A stretch of DNA of 64,000 nt, taken from contig NZ_JARVSD010000024.1 in NCBI RefSeq assembly GCF_030209445.1, positions 32,349 through 96,348 of the forward strand. Direction: 5' to 3'. The notes beneath the pieces are model-generated. The model was not told where the DNA came from. It saw nothing but the letters and a program-made list of their open reading frames with translations, and ran no database searches. This DNA is from Promicromonospora sp. MEB111 (GTDB taxonomy: Bacteria; Actinomycetota; Actinomycetes; Actinomycetales; Cellulomonadaceae). This document shows positions 24,907-32,182 of this stretch, in pieces. The first letter of the stretch is position 1. Each line of letters opens with the position of its first letter. Both the position numbers and the translations under genes were made by a program.

Positions 24907-25526
24907 CGGGCCGCCGCCAGCTCGGGACGTTCGTGCAGGGCGGTGGGGGCACCCGTGCCGTCGTCGGTCACGATCGGCAGCCGGCGCGCCTCGGAGTAGC
25001 GGACGTCCACCCAGGTGGAGTCGTTCACGAGGTCCAGGCGCTGCACGGACAGGGTGTGCACGCGGGCCCCGAGCAGCTGCTCCAGGTGCGCGGTCAGCTC
25101 CGTCTGGTCGGGGATCGCACGATCGAGGATGACCAGCTCGCTGTGGTGCCTCGCGAACAGGCGGGGATGGTCGGCCAACGCCATGACCAGGAGGATCAGG
25201 CCGCTGCCCGCGAGCCCGAGCCAGCCGGCGCTCGTCCCCAGCCCGCCCAGCAGGCCGAGCGCGAGCGACGCGAAGTAGTAGGCGACCTCGTGCTGCGACA
25301 GCTCCGTGGAGCGCAGCCGGATGATCGACAGCACGCCGAACAGGCCGAGGCCGAGGCCCGCGGCGACGGCGCTCGCGGAGAGCGTCGCGGACACCGCGAG
25401 CACCCCCACGTTGACGCCGAGGTAGGCGACGACGAGGTCGCGTCGGCGGTGTCGCGGGAAGTAGAGCGCGAAGGTGAGGATGGTGACGGCGACGAGGTCG
25501 ACCGCGTAGAGCATGAGCTGGTTCAT
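24903..25526 (-). CDS. DUF4956 membrane protein
   Basis: A 207-residue protein with four to five membrane helices in the first ~125 residues (MLYAVDLVAVTILTFALYF, VVAYLGVNVGVLAVSATLSASAV...). The characteristic cytoplasmic FGVLSIIRLRSTELSQHEVAYYFASLALGLL segment is present. The soluble C-terminal domain follows. The ATG at 25526 has GGAG upstream. It is the first gene of the DUF4956-VTC-lipoprotein operon. The fold suggests a membrane partner for the VTC enzyme, perhaps a conduit or anchor, but this is inference. Confidence 0.87.
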   Translation of the reverse strand: MNQLMLYAVDLVAVTILTFALYFPRHRRRDLVVAYLGVNVGVLAVSATLSASAVAAGLGLGLFGVLSIIRLRSTELSQHEVAYYFASLALGLLGGLGTSAGWLGLAGSGLILLVMALADHPRLFARHHSELVILDRAIPDQTELTAHLEQLLGARVHTLSVQRLDLVNDSTWVDVRYSEARRLPIVTDDGTGAPTALHERPELAAAR

Positions 25527-25748
25527 CGGAACTCCGGGGTTATCGGGGTGATGAACACGAGGTAAACGCATCGACCCGGCCGGTTCCTGGGGCAGGGCTG
25601 GGGCGAGCCTGTGGCCCGCTGGGAGGCGGCTGGGAGCCGGGTTGTCCGGCGTGCCGGGGGCGCTCCAGACGCCGTCGGGGAACCGATTCGTGGAACCGGG
25701 CCCGGACCGGGTATCCTCCTACGGTCTGCTACTGAGGTAGCGGGCGAA

Positions 25749-25835
25749 GGTAGCGTGTCCGAGCGGCCTAAGGAGCACGCCTCGAAAGCGTGTGTGGGTG
25801 AAAGTCCACCGTGGGTTCAAATCCCACCGCTACCG
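25749..25835 (+). tRNA. tRNA-Ser(CGA)
   Basis: The acceptor stem GGTAGCG (25749-25755) pairs with CGCTACC (25828-25834), and the discriminator is G. The anticodon arm CACGC/GCGTG encloses a CTCGAAA loop, anticodon CGA. A long variable arm marks a class II serine tRNA. CCA is not encoded. A TATCCT -10 box lies at 25712-25717. Confidence 0.96.
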
Positions 25836-25851
25836 CACCCGCAGTACTGAT

Positions 25852-25882
25852 CAAGCCCCTGACCCGTGCGGTCAGGGGCTTG
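25852..25882 (+). terminator. Terminator of tRNA-Ser(CGA)
   Basis: A perfect 13-bp stem (25852-25864 with 25870-25882) closes a 5-nt loop and is followed by a T-containing TTCGTCT. Confidence 0.88.
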
Positions 25883-25938
25883 TTCGTCTCGGTGGGGACC
25901 CGCGGTCTGCGGGCACTGCGGCCGCGGGGCGACCGCGC

Positions 25939-26169
25939 TTAGCGCCGGCTCACCATGCCCACGACGGCCACCGCGGCCGCCAGCACCGTCACGACCATCG
26001 CGACGGTCAGGACCGTCGCGTCCGTTGCGAGCATCGGGCAGCCGGCAGCGGCGTCGTCGTCCGGGCAGGTGCGCCAGGGCTGCAGAAAGTAGGTGAACGA
26101 CACGAGCACGCCCAGCACAGCGAGTGCCCCACCGCCGATGATCAGTGTCAGCGAGGTCCTTGTCGTCAT
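25939..26169 (-). CDS. Small two-TM membrane protein
   Basis: A 76-residue protein with two hydrophobic helices (residues ~7-30 and ~51-72) separated by an acidic loop holding two cysteines (WRTCPDDDAAAGCPM). If the loop is outside, the cysteines could form a disulfide. A TACCCT box (26176-26181, minus strand) ends 6 nt before the ATG, supporting a real leaderless gene. No family was recognised. Confidence 0.6.
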   Translation of the reverse strand: MTTRTSLTLIIGGGALAVLGVLVSFTYFLQPWRTCPDDDAAAGCPMLATDATVLTVAMVVTVLAAAVAVVGMVSRR

Positions 26170-26244
26170 CCGGCGAGGGTAGGGGAAGCGGCGGGTCCTT
26201 GTCGCGCATCCGAAGCCACGTGTTCACCCTGTAGCGTCGCGCGC

Positions 26245-27168
26245 ATGTCGCGACAACCCTCGCCCCGACCTGCTGTTTCATCCCTCCGGAAGCTGGAGCC
26301 CGGCGACGCCGTCGCGCTCGTCTCCCCGGCGAGCTGGAGCGACGAGTCCTGGCTGGCGGAGAGCGTCGCGACCGTCGAGTCGTGGGGCTTCGAGGCGCGT
26401 CTGGGCAAGCACGCCGACGACCGGTTCGGCTACATGGCCGGCGGCGACCCGGAGCGCGCGTCGGACCTCAACGACGCGATCCGGGACCCGGAGGTCCGCG
26501 CCATCCTCACCCTGCGTGGGGGGAGCGGGAGCCTCCGCCTGCTGCCCGACGTCGACACCGATGCGCTCCGGGCGGACCCCAAGCCGCTCGTCGGGTTCAG
26601 CGACATCACGGCCCTGCACCAGGTCTGGCACCGGATCGGCGTCCCGTCGGTCCACGGCGCCGTTGCCGGGACTCGGGCGGAGACAGTGCTGCGCCTCCTG
26701 CGAGGTGAGTCCGGCGAGCCGGTGCGGAGGGACAACGGCCAGTACGGCGCCTACCTCACCACGACGGGCACGGCCTCGGGACCGCTGTTCGGCGGCAATC
26801 TCGAGATGCTGGCGCGCAGCGTCGGCATCGTCGACAACGATCTCGACGGTCACGTCCTGCTGCTGGAGATCAACCGGACGGTCGGGCTGGGGATGGTCGA
26901 CCGGGCTCTGACCCAGCTCCTGCTTTCCGGCGCGCTCGCGGGGATCTCGGGCGTGGCGGTGGGCACGCTCGAAGGGTTCGACGACCACGCGGACCGCGGC
27001 TGGAACGTCCTCGACGTGCTCCGGGACCGGCTGAGCCCGCTCGGCGTGCCGATCCTCGCGGGGCTCCCGCTCGGGCACCTGGAGAACCCGGTCTCCGTGC
27101 CGCTCGGGGTCGAGTGCGAGCTCGACGCCGACGCCGGGACGCTGACGGTCGCGGCGCTGAGCGCCTGA
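26245..27168 (+). CDS. LD-carboxypeptidase-like protein (peptidase family S66)
   Basis: A 307-residue protein of the S66 family, whose members trim the terminal D-Ala from murein tetrapeptides or process related amide antibiotics such as microcin C (MccF). The candidate triad is S119 in VGFSDITALH, E208 in LLLEINR and H278 in PLGHLENP. The N-terminal GGSGSLRLLPDVD segment corresponds to the usual YGSxR region. There is no signal peptide, as expected for the cytosolic recycling enzyme. TAGCGT (26232-26237) ends 7 nt before the ATG. Confidence 0.92.
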   Translation: MSRQPSPRPAVSSLRKLEPGDAVALVSPASWSDESWLAESVATVESWGFEARLGKHADDRFGYMAGGDPERASDLNDAIRDPEVRAILTLRGGSGSLRLLPDVDTDALRADPKPLVGFSDITALHQVWHRIGVPSVHGAVAGTRAETVLRLLRGESGEPVRRDNGQYGAYLTTTGTASGPLFGGNLEMLARSVGIVDNDLDGHVLLLEINRTVGLGMVDRALTQLLLSGALAGISGVAVGTLEGFDDHADRGWNVLDVLRDRLSPLGVPILAGLPLGHLENPVSVPLGVECELDADAGTLTVAALSA

Positions 27169-27181
27169 ACCCGGGCCGCGA

Positions 27182-27373
27182 CTATGCCCCGCGGCGACCC
27201 GACAGCTTGTTCGCCAGCCAGCGTCCGGCCTTGCGCAGGTCGGCCGCCAGATAGCGGAACTGCCCGAGCTGCGTCCGCAGCACGTCGACCTGACGGCTCG
27301 CAAACGTTGCTCGGGGTGAGTCTCCGAGTCGACTGAGCTCTTTTCCCTCAAACTTCGCGTCGTCCGCTGGCAT
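27182..27373 (-). CDS. 63-residue hypothetical protein, paralogue A
   Basis: A 63-residue basic protein ending in LAADLRKAGRWLANKLSGRRGA, nearly identical at its C-terminus to the neighbouring 63-residue protein at 27481-27672. The amphipathic basic helix could bind a membrane, nucleic acid or another protein. The ATG at 27373 lies 6 nt after a TACGAT box (minus strand). The N-terminal half has diverged (MPADDAKFEGKELSRLGDS). No family was recognised. Confidence 0.55.
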   Translation of the reverse strand: MPADDAKFEGKELSRLGDSPRATFASRQVDVLRTQLGQFRYLAADLRKAGRWLANKLSGRRGA

Positions 27374-27480
27374 GGGGGGATCGTACTGGGATGCCCGGTG
27401 TGTGTCCGCCGCCCAGGGCGCGGGCTCGTACGTTCGTCTCGGCGGCCGAGTCGTCCGTCCCGGACCCGGCCCGGCGGCGG

Positions 27481-27672
27481 CTACGCCTCTCGGCGACCCG
27501 ACAGCTTGTTCGCCAGCCACCGCACGGCCTTGCGCAGGTCGGCGGCCAGGTCGCGCAGCTCCCGGAGGTCCGCCCGCAGCGAGTCCAGGAGGCGGCTCTC
27601 CGGGGTGCCCTCGTGAGGGTCTCCCCAGCGACGGATGTGTCGCGCCTCGTGGGGCTCGTCCTCAGCGGGCAT
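27481..27672 (-). CDS. 63-residue hypothetical protein, paralogue B
   Basis: Same length and C-terminus (LAADLRKAVRWLANKLSGRREA) as the protein at 27182-27373, from which it is offset by 299 bp, so the pair arose by tandem duplication. Its own TAGGAT box ends 6 nt before the ATG. The N-terminus is acidic and His-rich (MPAEDEPHEARHIRRWGDPHEG). The C-terminal halves are more alike than the N-termini, which points to selection on the helix. Confidence 0.6.
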   Translation of the reverse strand: MPAEDEPHEARHIRRWGDPHEGTPESRLLDSLRADLRELRDLAADLRKAVRWLANKLSGRREA

Positions 27673-27681
27673 GCGCGGATC

Positions 27682-28233
27682 CTACTGGTGGCCGGACGGG
27701 CGGCCGTCGACCAGAAAACGCTCGACCGCCCGGCGGGACCGCAGCCGGTGGAACGTCAGGTGGGCGTTCGCGGGGTCGGTCATCGCGGCGCCGTAGCGCT
27801 CGGGGTGGCGCTTCCGCTGGTCCCACGACCACCGGACGATCGTGCCCTCCCGCCAGGGCGCGAGCGCGTCGCCCCAGGGCTGACGGTTGCCCGTGCCCGG
27901 CCACAGCTCGGCGCGGCTCACCGCGAGCGACAGCGTGCGCCAATACACCTGGGCGAGCACGATCGGCGTCGGCGGGTCGAGCCAGACCACCGTGTCGGCG
28001 CGCGCCCAGATCGCGGGCTGGAGGCTCGAGTAGTTGCCGTCGACCACCCACGCCTCGTCGGTGATCACGCGCTCCGTGTCCCGCACGAAGTCCTCCTGCG
28101 GGCGCGGGTTCCACCCCGGGCCCCAGTAGAGCGCGTCCAGCTCCACGTGCCGGACGTCGAGGCGTGCCGCCAGCCGTCGCGCGAACGTGGACTTGCCCGA
28201 CCCGGCTGCGCCGACCACCGACACCCTGTGCAC
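27682..28233 (-). CDS. P-loop kinase-like protein (adenylate-kinase/FlaR-like)
   Basis: A 183-residue P-loop NTPase with Walker A GAAGSGKST at residues 8-16. The segment HVELDALYWGPGWNPRPQEDF is typical of the DNA topology-modulation/FlaR-like AAA group, and VVWLDPPTPIVLAQVYWRTL matches the core. The reaction is probably phosphoryl transfer to an unknown small molecule. The GTG at 28233 follows a TAACGT box by 6 nt (minus strand). The stop lies about 10 nt before the start of paralogue B. Confidence 0.82.
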   Translation of the reverse strand: MHRVSVVGAAGSGKSTFARRLAARLDVRHVELDALYWGPGWNPRPQEDFVRDTERVITDEAWVVDGNYSSLQPAIWARADTVVWLDPPTPIVLAQVYWRTLSLAVSRAELWPGTGNRQPWGDALAPWREGTIVRWSWDQRKRHPERYGAAMTDPANAHLTFHRLRSRRAVERFLVDGRPSGHQ

Positions 28234-28312
28234 CGGACGACGTTAGCCCGGCCGCGCGCCCGAGCCATCCGTATTTTCGACGTGCCCGGCCTCGTCGTGC
28301 GGGGCGTCCGGC

Positions 28313-28338
28313 GGAATGCGACCTCGGAAAGACCAGTT
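28313..28338 (+). promoter_or_regulatory. SigR/SigH-type promoter upstream of CMD gene
   Basis: GGAAT (28313-28317), an 18-nt spacer and GTT (28336-28338) match the GGAAT-N18-GTT consensus of the thiol-oxidative-stress ECF sigma factors SigR (Streptomyces) and SigH (Mycobacterium). The leader to the ATG is about 140 nt. Confidence 0.55.
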
Positions 28339-28483
28339 GACCAGGGCATATATCACCCGCGAGGTCTTGCATCCCCGGGCCGTCATGGGCTGGACTTGGG
28401 ACCGCGCCCACCGGCGCTTGCCCTCGTGGCCATCGAACGAGCCCACAACACCCCTTGCAGGCAGCCCAGAAGGAGAAAAATCG

Positions 28484-28909
28484 ATGTCTGAGAACGAGAC
28501 ATTGCGTGCGGAACGGTTCGCATCCGGCAAGGCGGCCCTCGACGCGATCCACGACGACGCGGGCCACGGGGTCATCGAGTCGCTGTCCGACATCGCTCCT
28601 GAGCTCGGGCACCAGATCGTCGCGTGGGGTTACGGAGACATCCTCTCCCGGCCCGGGCTGGAGCCCCAGCAGCGCCAGCTCGTGACCCTCGGGATCCTCA
28701 CCGCGATGGGGGGCAGCGAACCGCAGCTCGAGGTGCACATCGGCGCCTCGCTCAACGTGGGGCTCACCCCGCAGCAGATCATCGAGGTCTTTCTGCACAG
28801 CTCCGTCTACTGCGGGTTCCCGCGGGCCCTGAACGCCGTCGCCGCCGCGAAGCGCGTGTTCGCCGAGCGCGGCCTGATGCCGCTGGCCGACGAGACCCAC
28901 GAGGCCTGA
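28484..28909 (+). CDS. Carboxymuconolactone decarboxylase (CMD)-family protein
   Basis: A 141-residue CMD/AhpD-fold protein. The pattern RQLVTLGILTAMGGSEPQLEVHIGASLNVGLTPQQIIEVFLHSSVYCGFPRALNA is the core family sequence. The lone Cys is in YCGFPRA; the AhpD CxxC pair is absent, so peroxiredoxin reduction in the AhpD manner is unlikely. The start ATG 28484 is behind AAGGAG. A SigR-type promoter upstream suggests induction by thiol-oxidative stress. It converges with the SDR gene, 4 nt between stops. Confidence 0.88.
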   Translation: MSENETLRAERFASGKAALDAIHDDAGHGVIESLSDIAPELGHQIVAWGYGDILSRPGLEPQQRQLVTLGILTAMGGSEPQLEVHIGASLNVGLTPQQIIEVFLHSSVYCGFPRALNAVAAAKRVFAERGLMPLADETHEA

Positions 28910-28913
28910 GGGC

Positions 28914-29831
28914 CTAGAGGTACGCCACCCCGGTCAGCTCCTCCGCGGTCGTCCACAGCCGCCGCCCGACGGCGGGATCGGTCGCCTCGGCGGAGGCCCG
29001 CACCTCCGTGACACGCCCGCGGACCTCGCGGAACCCCGCAGGGCCGAAGAACTGCCCGCCGCGCACCCCGCTCGCCGTCGCGGCGTGGAGCTGGGGGAGC
29101 GCGCCGGCCTCGACGGACTGGGTCACGAGCAGGCCGAGCCGCGCCGCCCACCGGCCGGCCCGGCCCCGGTCCTCCCAGGCGCGCGGCGTGAGGTTCGTGC
29201 CGGAGAGCCCGGGATGGGCGAGCGTGCTGAGCACCGGTGAGCCCGCGGCGCGCAAGCGGCGGTCCAGCTCGATGCCGAACACGGTGTTCGCGAGCTTCGA
29301 CGCCCCGTAGGCCGGGGAGGCGCGGTAGCCGCGCTCGACCATGAGGTCGTCGAAGTCGAGGTGCGCGGTCTTGTGGGTGATCGAGCTGAGCGAGACGACG
29401 CGCGGTGCGTCCCCGCGGCCGAGCAGCGGGAGCAGCAGGCCGGTGAGCGCGAAGTGGCCCAGCAGGTTGGTGCCGAGGTGCAGCTCGAAGCCGTCGGACG
29501 TGGTCTGCCGCGGCCCCAGCAGCACGAGCCCGGCGTTGTTGACGAGCAGGTCGACCTGCCCGGTCTCCTCGGCGAGGCGGTCGGCGAACGTCCGCACCGA
29601 CGCGAGCGCGGCGAGATCGAGTGCCCGTACCCGGAGCTTGGCGCCCGGTACGGCCGCGGCGATGGCGCGCGCGGCGTCGTCGCCCGCGGCGACGTTCCGG
29701 ACGGCGAGGACGACGTCGGCGCCGTGCCGGGCGAGCTCGGTCGCGGTGACGAGCCCCAGGCCGGAGTTGGCCCCGGTCACCACGGCGAGCCGGCCGGTCT
29801 GGTCAGGGATGTCTGCTGCGTTCCAGGTCAT
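28914..29831 (-). CDS. Short-chain dehydrogenase/reductase
   Basis: A 305-residue NAD(P)-dependent oxidoreductase of the retinol-dehydrogenase/WWOX-like SDR group. Visible: TGANSGLG (about residues 19-26), NNAG (LLVNNAGLVLLG), the catalytic Ser in VVSLSSITHK and YGASKLAN. ATG 29831 lies 8 nt after TAGCGT (29840-29845, minus strand). It is divergent from an XRE-family regulator whose start is 103 bp away, a frequent SDR-regulator arrangement, so that regulator is the likely controller. Confidence 0.92.
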   Translation of the reverse strand: MTWNAADIPDQTGRLAVVTGANSGLGLVTATELARHGADVVLAVRNVAAGDDAARAIAAAVPGAKLRVRALDLAALASVRTFADRLAEETGQVDLLVNNAGLVLLGPRQTTSDGFELHLGTNLLGHFALTGLLLPLLGRGDAPRVVSLSSITHKTAHLDFDDLMVERGYRASPAYGASKLANTVFGIELDRRLRAAGSPVLSTLAHPGLSGTNLTPRAWEDRGRAGRWAARLGLLVTQSVEAGALPQLHAATASGVRGGQFFGPAGFREVRGRVTEVRASAEATDPAVGRRLWTTAEELTGVAYL

Positions 29832-29934
29832 GGCCGGTGACGCTAGGCCGCTCCGGCCGGGCCTCACGCGTCCTCGCCTCCCTCGGTCTGCCAGGACCAC
29901 CCTGCGTCCGTCCTCCAGGCGCACACTGGTGGGC

Positions 29935-30789
29935 ATGACGGCGGAGCAGACCTACGCGCGCGAGCTCGGCGACTTCCTGCGTGCCCGCCGGCAGCGCACC
30001 ACGCCCGAGGACCTGGGGCTGGAGCCCGGCCCCCGACGCAAGGTCGACGGCCTGCGCCGCGAGGAGGTCGCGATGCTCGCGGGACTGAGCACCGACTACT
30101 ACCAGCGCCTGGAGCAGGGCCGGAACGTGCGTCCGTCGGACGCCGTGCTCGACTCGCTCGCCGACGCGCTGGAGCTCGACGAGATCGAGCGGCGGCACAT
30201 GCTGATGCTCGCGCGGGCGACCCGGCAGCCCGCGGCGCCGCCCGTCCGGCGTCGGCAGGAGGCGGTGCCCGCGAGCACCGCGCGCCTGCTGGCGCACATG
30301 GGGGTGCCCGCCGTCGTGCTGGGCCGCCACCTCGACCTGCTCGCGTGGAACGACCTCGCCGCCACACTGCTCGGCGACCCGGAGGCCTACCCGCCCGAAC
30401 GCCGCAACTTCCTGACCGCCCTGTTCGACGAGGAAGGGATGCGGCTGCACTGCGCGGACTGGGAGACGACCGCCCTCGACTACATCGGGATGCTGCGCAC
30501 CGCCGTCGCGGCCGACCCGGACCACCCGCGCGCCGTGGCCCTCGTGGGCGAGCTCAGCATCCGCAGCGCGGAGTTCCGCCGTTTGTGGGCGCGGCACGAC
30601 GTGCGCGAGAGCGTGCACGGCGCCAAGCTGATCCACCACCCGCGGGTCGGCGACATCGCGATGGAGTGGGACGCGTACCCGCTGCCCGGCAGCCCGGGCC
30701 CGGTCATGGTCGTGTTCACCCCGCAGCCCGGCGCCGCCGACGACCAGCTCCGCCTGCTCGGCTCGCTCAGCGACCTGGACGCCGGCTAG
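29935..30789 (+). CDS. XRE-family helix-turn-helix regulator with MmyB-like ligand domain
   Basis: A 284-residue regulator. The N-terminal HTH (about residues 36-90: LRREEVAMLAGLSTDYYQRLEQGRNVRPSDAVLDSLADAL) is followed by an MmyB-like domain (VLGRHLDLLAWNDLAATLLG, RNFLTALFDEEGMRLHCADWE), which in homologues binds a lipid-like ligand. ATG 29935 was chosen; the sequence CACACT 7 nt before it is a poor -10. It is divergent from the SDR gene. Its TAG stop overlaps the HxlR stop within CTAG. Confidence 0.92.
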   Translation: MTAEQTYARELGDFLRARRQRTTPEDLGLEPGPRRKVDGLRREEVAMLAGLSTDYYQRLEQGRNVRPSDAVLDSLADALELDEIERRHMLMLARATRQPAAPPVRRRQEAVPASTARLLAHMGVPAVVLGRHLDLLAWNDLAATLLGDPEAYPPERRNFLTALFDEEGMRLHCADWETTALDYIGMLRTAVAADPDHPRAVALVGELSIRSAEFRRLWARHDVRESVHGAKLIHHPRVGDIAMEWDAYPLPGSPGPVMVVFTPQPGAADDQLRLLGSLSDLDAG

Positions 30790-31166
30790 GGCCGGGGGAG
30801 CGCGTCGGCGTCGCGGTGCTCGACCAGCTCCGACCGCTCCCGCCTGAGCCGGTCCACGCCCCAGGCCCCGAGCGGCGCGAGCGCGGCGTTGAGCGTGCGG
30901 CCGTGCTCCGTCAGCGTGTACTCGACGCGCGGCGGCACCTCGGCGTGCACCCGCCGGTGCACCAGGCCGTCCGCCTCCATCTCGCGCAGGTGCTGGGTCA
31001 GCATCTTCTCGCTCACCCCGGGGAGCCCGCGCCGCAGCTCGGCGAACCGGCGCACGCCGTGCTCGTCGAGCTCCCAGAGGATCAGGCCCTTCCACTTGCC
31101 GCTGACCACGTCGAGCGCGGCGTCGATGCCGCAGATGTAGGGGCCGTTGCGGGGTGCCTTCGCCAT
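30786..31166 (-). CDS. HxlR-family transcriptional regulator
   Basis: A 126-residue winged-helix regulator: ICGIDAALDVVSGKWKGLILWEL, then RRFAELRRGLPGVSEKMLTQHLREMEADGLVHRRVHAEVPPRVEYTLTEHG, the standard HxlR profile. C12 near the N-terminus is the position often used for thiol or electrophile sensing in this family. ATG 31166 has GAGGAG upstream. It is divergent from two imine-reductase-like genes, with inverted GTAC-type repeats between them, so it is the likely controller of that pair. Confidence 0.93.
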   Translation of the reverse strand: MAKAPRNGPYICGIDAALDVVSGKWKGLILWELDEHGVRRFAELRRGLPGVSEKMLTQHLREMEADGLVHRRVHAEVPPRVEYTLTEHGRTLNAALAPLGAWGVDRLRRERSELVEHRDADALPRP

Positions 31167-31185
31167 CGTGCGCTCCTCGGGTCGG

Positions 31186-31229
31186 GGTACGTACCAAGAG
31201 GTAAGTACCCCAGTAAATAGTGGGTACTT
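31186..31229. promoter_or_regulatory. Palindromic operator region, probably for HxlR
   Basis: GGTACGTACC (31186-31195) is a perfect palindrome. AAGTACCC (31203-31210) and GGGTACTT (31222-31229) form an 11-nt-spaced inverted repeat. Both lie between the divergent HxlR and reductase genes and resemble the GTAC-centred sites of HxlR/YodB regulators. Confidence 0.65.
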
Positions 31230-31291
31230 CCGCGATGGTACGTCGCCCGGTGAGCATGGTCAGGTCCCCACGACCTGAGGAGATCACCCGA

Positions 31292-32182
31292 ATGACCACC
31301 CCCGGAAGCACCGGCGTCACGGTGCTCGGACTGGGCGCGATGGGCAGCGCCCTGGCCGCCGCGCTGCTCGACGCCGGCCATCCCACCGCCGTCTGGAACC
31401 GCACCCCCGCCCGCGCCGCCGACCTGGTCGCCCGCGGGGCCACGGCGCCGTCGGACATCGCCGACGCCGTGACCGCCCACCGGCTGGTCGTCGTCTGCCT
31501 GCTCGACCACGCGTCCGTGCACGAGACGCTCGACCCCGTCATCGGCACGATGCGGGGGAGCGCGCTGGTCAACCTCACGACCACCACCCCGAACGAGGCC
31601 CGCGAGCTCGCCGCCTGGGCGGAGCGGCACGGTGTCGACCACCTTGACGGCGCGATCATGGCCACGCCGCCGATGATCGGCACCGCCGAGGCATCGATCC
31701 TGTACAGCGGCTCCGCAGAGGTGTTCGACGCCGCGCGGGCCGTGCTCGACCGCTGGGCCACCAGCACGTACGACGGCGCCGACAGCGGCCTGGCCTCCCT
31801 GTACGACCTCGCCATGCTCTCGGGCATGTACACGATGTTCGCGGGGTTCCTGCACGGGGCCGCGATGGTCGGCTCCGTCGGGGTGTCCGCCACCGAGTTC
31901 GCGGCCCGAGCCACGCCGTTCCTCAGCGAGATGACGGCCGGCTTCGCCCACGACGCCGCGGTGGTCGACGGCGGCGACTACACCGTCGCGGGTCAGCAGA
32001 GCCTGGACTTCTCCGACCTCAGCCACATCGTGCGCGCCAGCGAGGAGCAGGGCGTCGACCCCGCACCCGTCGCCGCGGTCCAGGAGCTCATCAGCCGCCA
32101 GATCGCGGCCGGCCACGGCGCCGAGGGCTTCGCCCGGCTCTACGAGAGCCTCCGGGCAGGCCGGGCGGAGGTCGTGCGATGA
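31292..32182 (+). CDS. NADPH-dependent imine reductase-like / beta-hydroxyacid dehydrogenase, copy 1
   Basis: A 296-residue protein. The N-terminal Rossmann fold has GLGAMGSALAAALL and WNRTPARA, the NADP-binding form of the 6-phosphogluconate/beta-hydroxyacid dehydrogenase superfamily. The mostly helical C-terminal half matches the imine reductase type (YDLAMLSGMYTMFAGFLHGAAMV). Imine reductases reduce cyclic imines; the natural substrate is unknown. ATG 31292 follows GAGGAG. It is coupled to copy 2 by an ATGA overlap and divergent from HxlR. Confidence 0.9.
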   Translation: MTTPGSTGVTVLGLGAMGSALAAALLDAGHPTAVWNRTPARAADLVARGATAPSDIADAVTAHRLVVVCLLDHASVHETLDPVIGTMRGSALVNLTTTTPNEARELAAWAERHGVDHLDGAIMATPPMIGTAEASILYSGSAEVFDAARAVLDRWATSTYDGADSGLASLYDLAMLSGMYTMFAGFLHGAAMVGSVGVSATEFAARATPFLSEMTAGFAHDAAVVDGGDYTVAGQQSLDFSDLSHIVRASEEQGVDPAPVAAVQELISRQIAAGHGAEGFARLYESLRAGRAEVVR

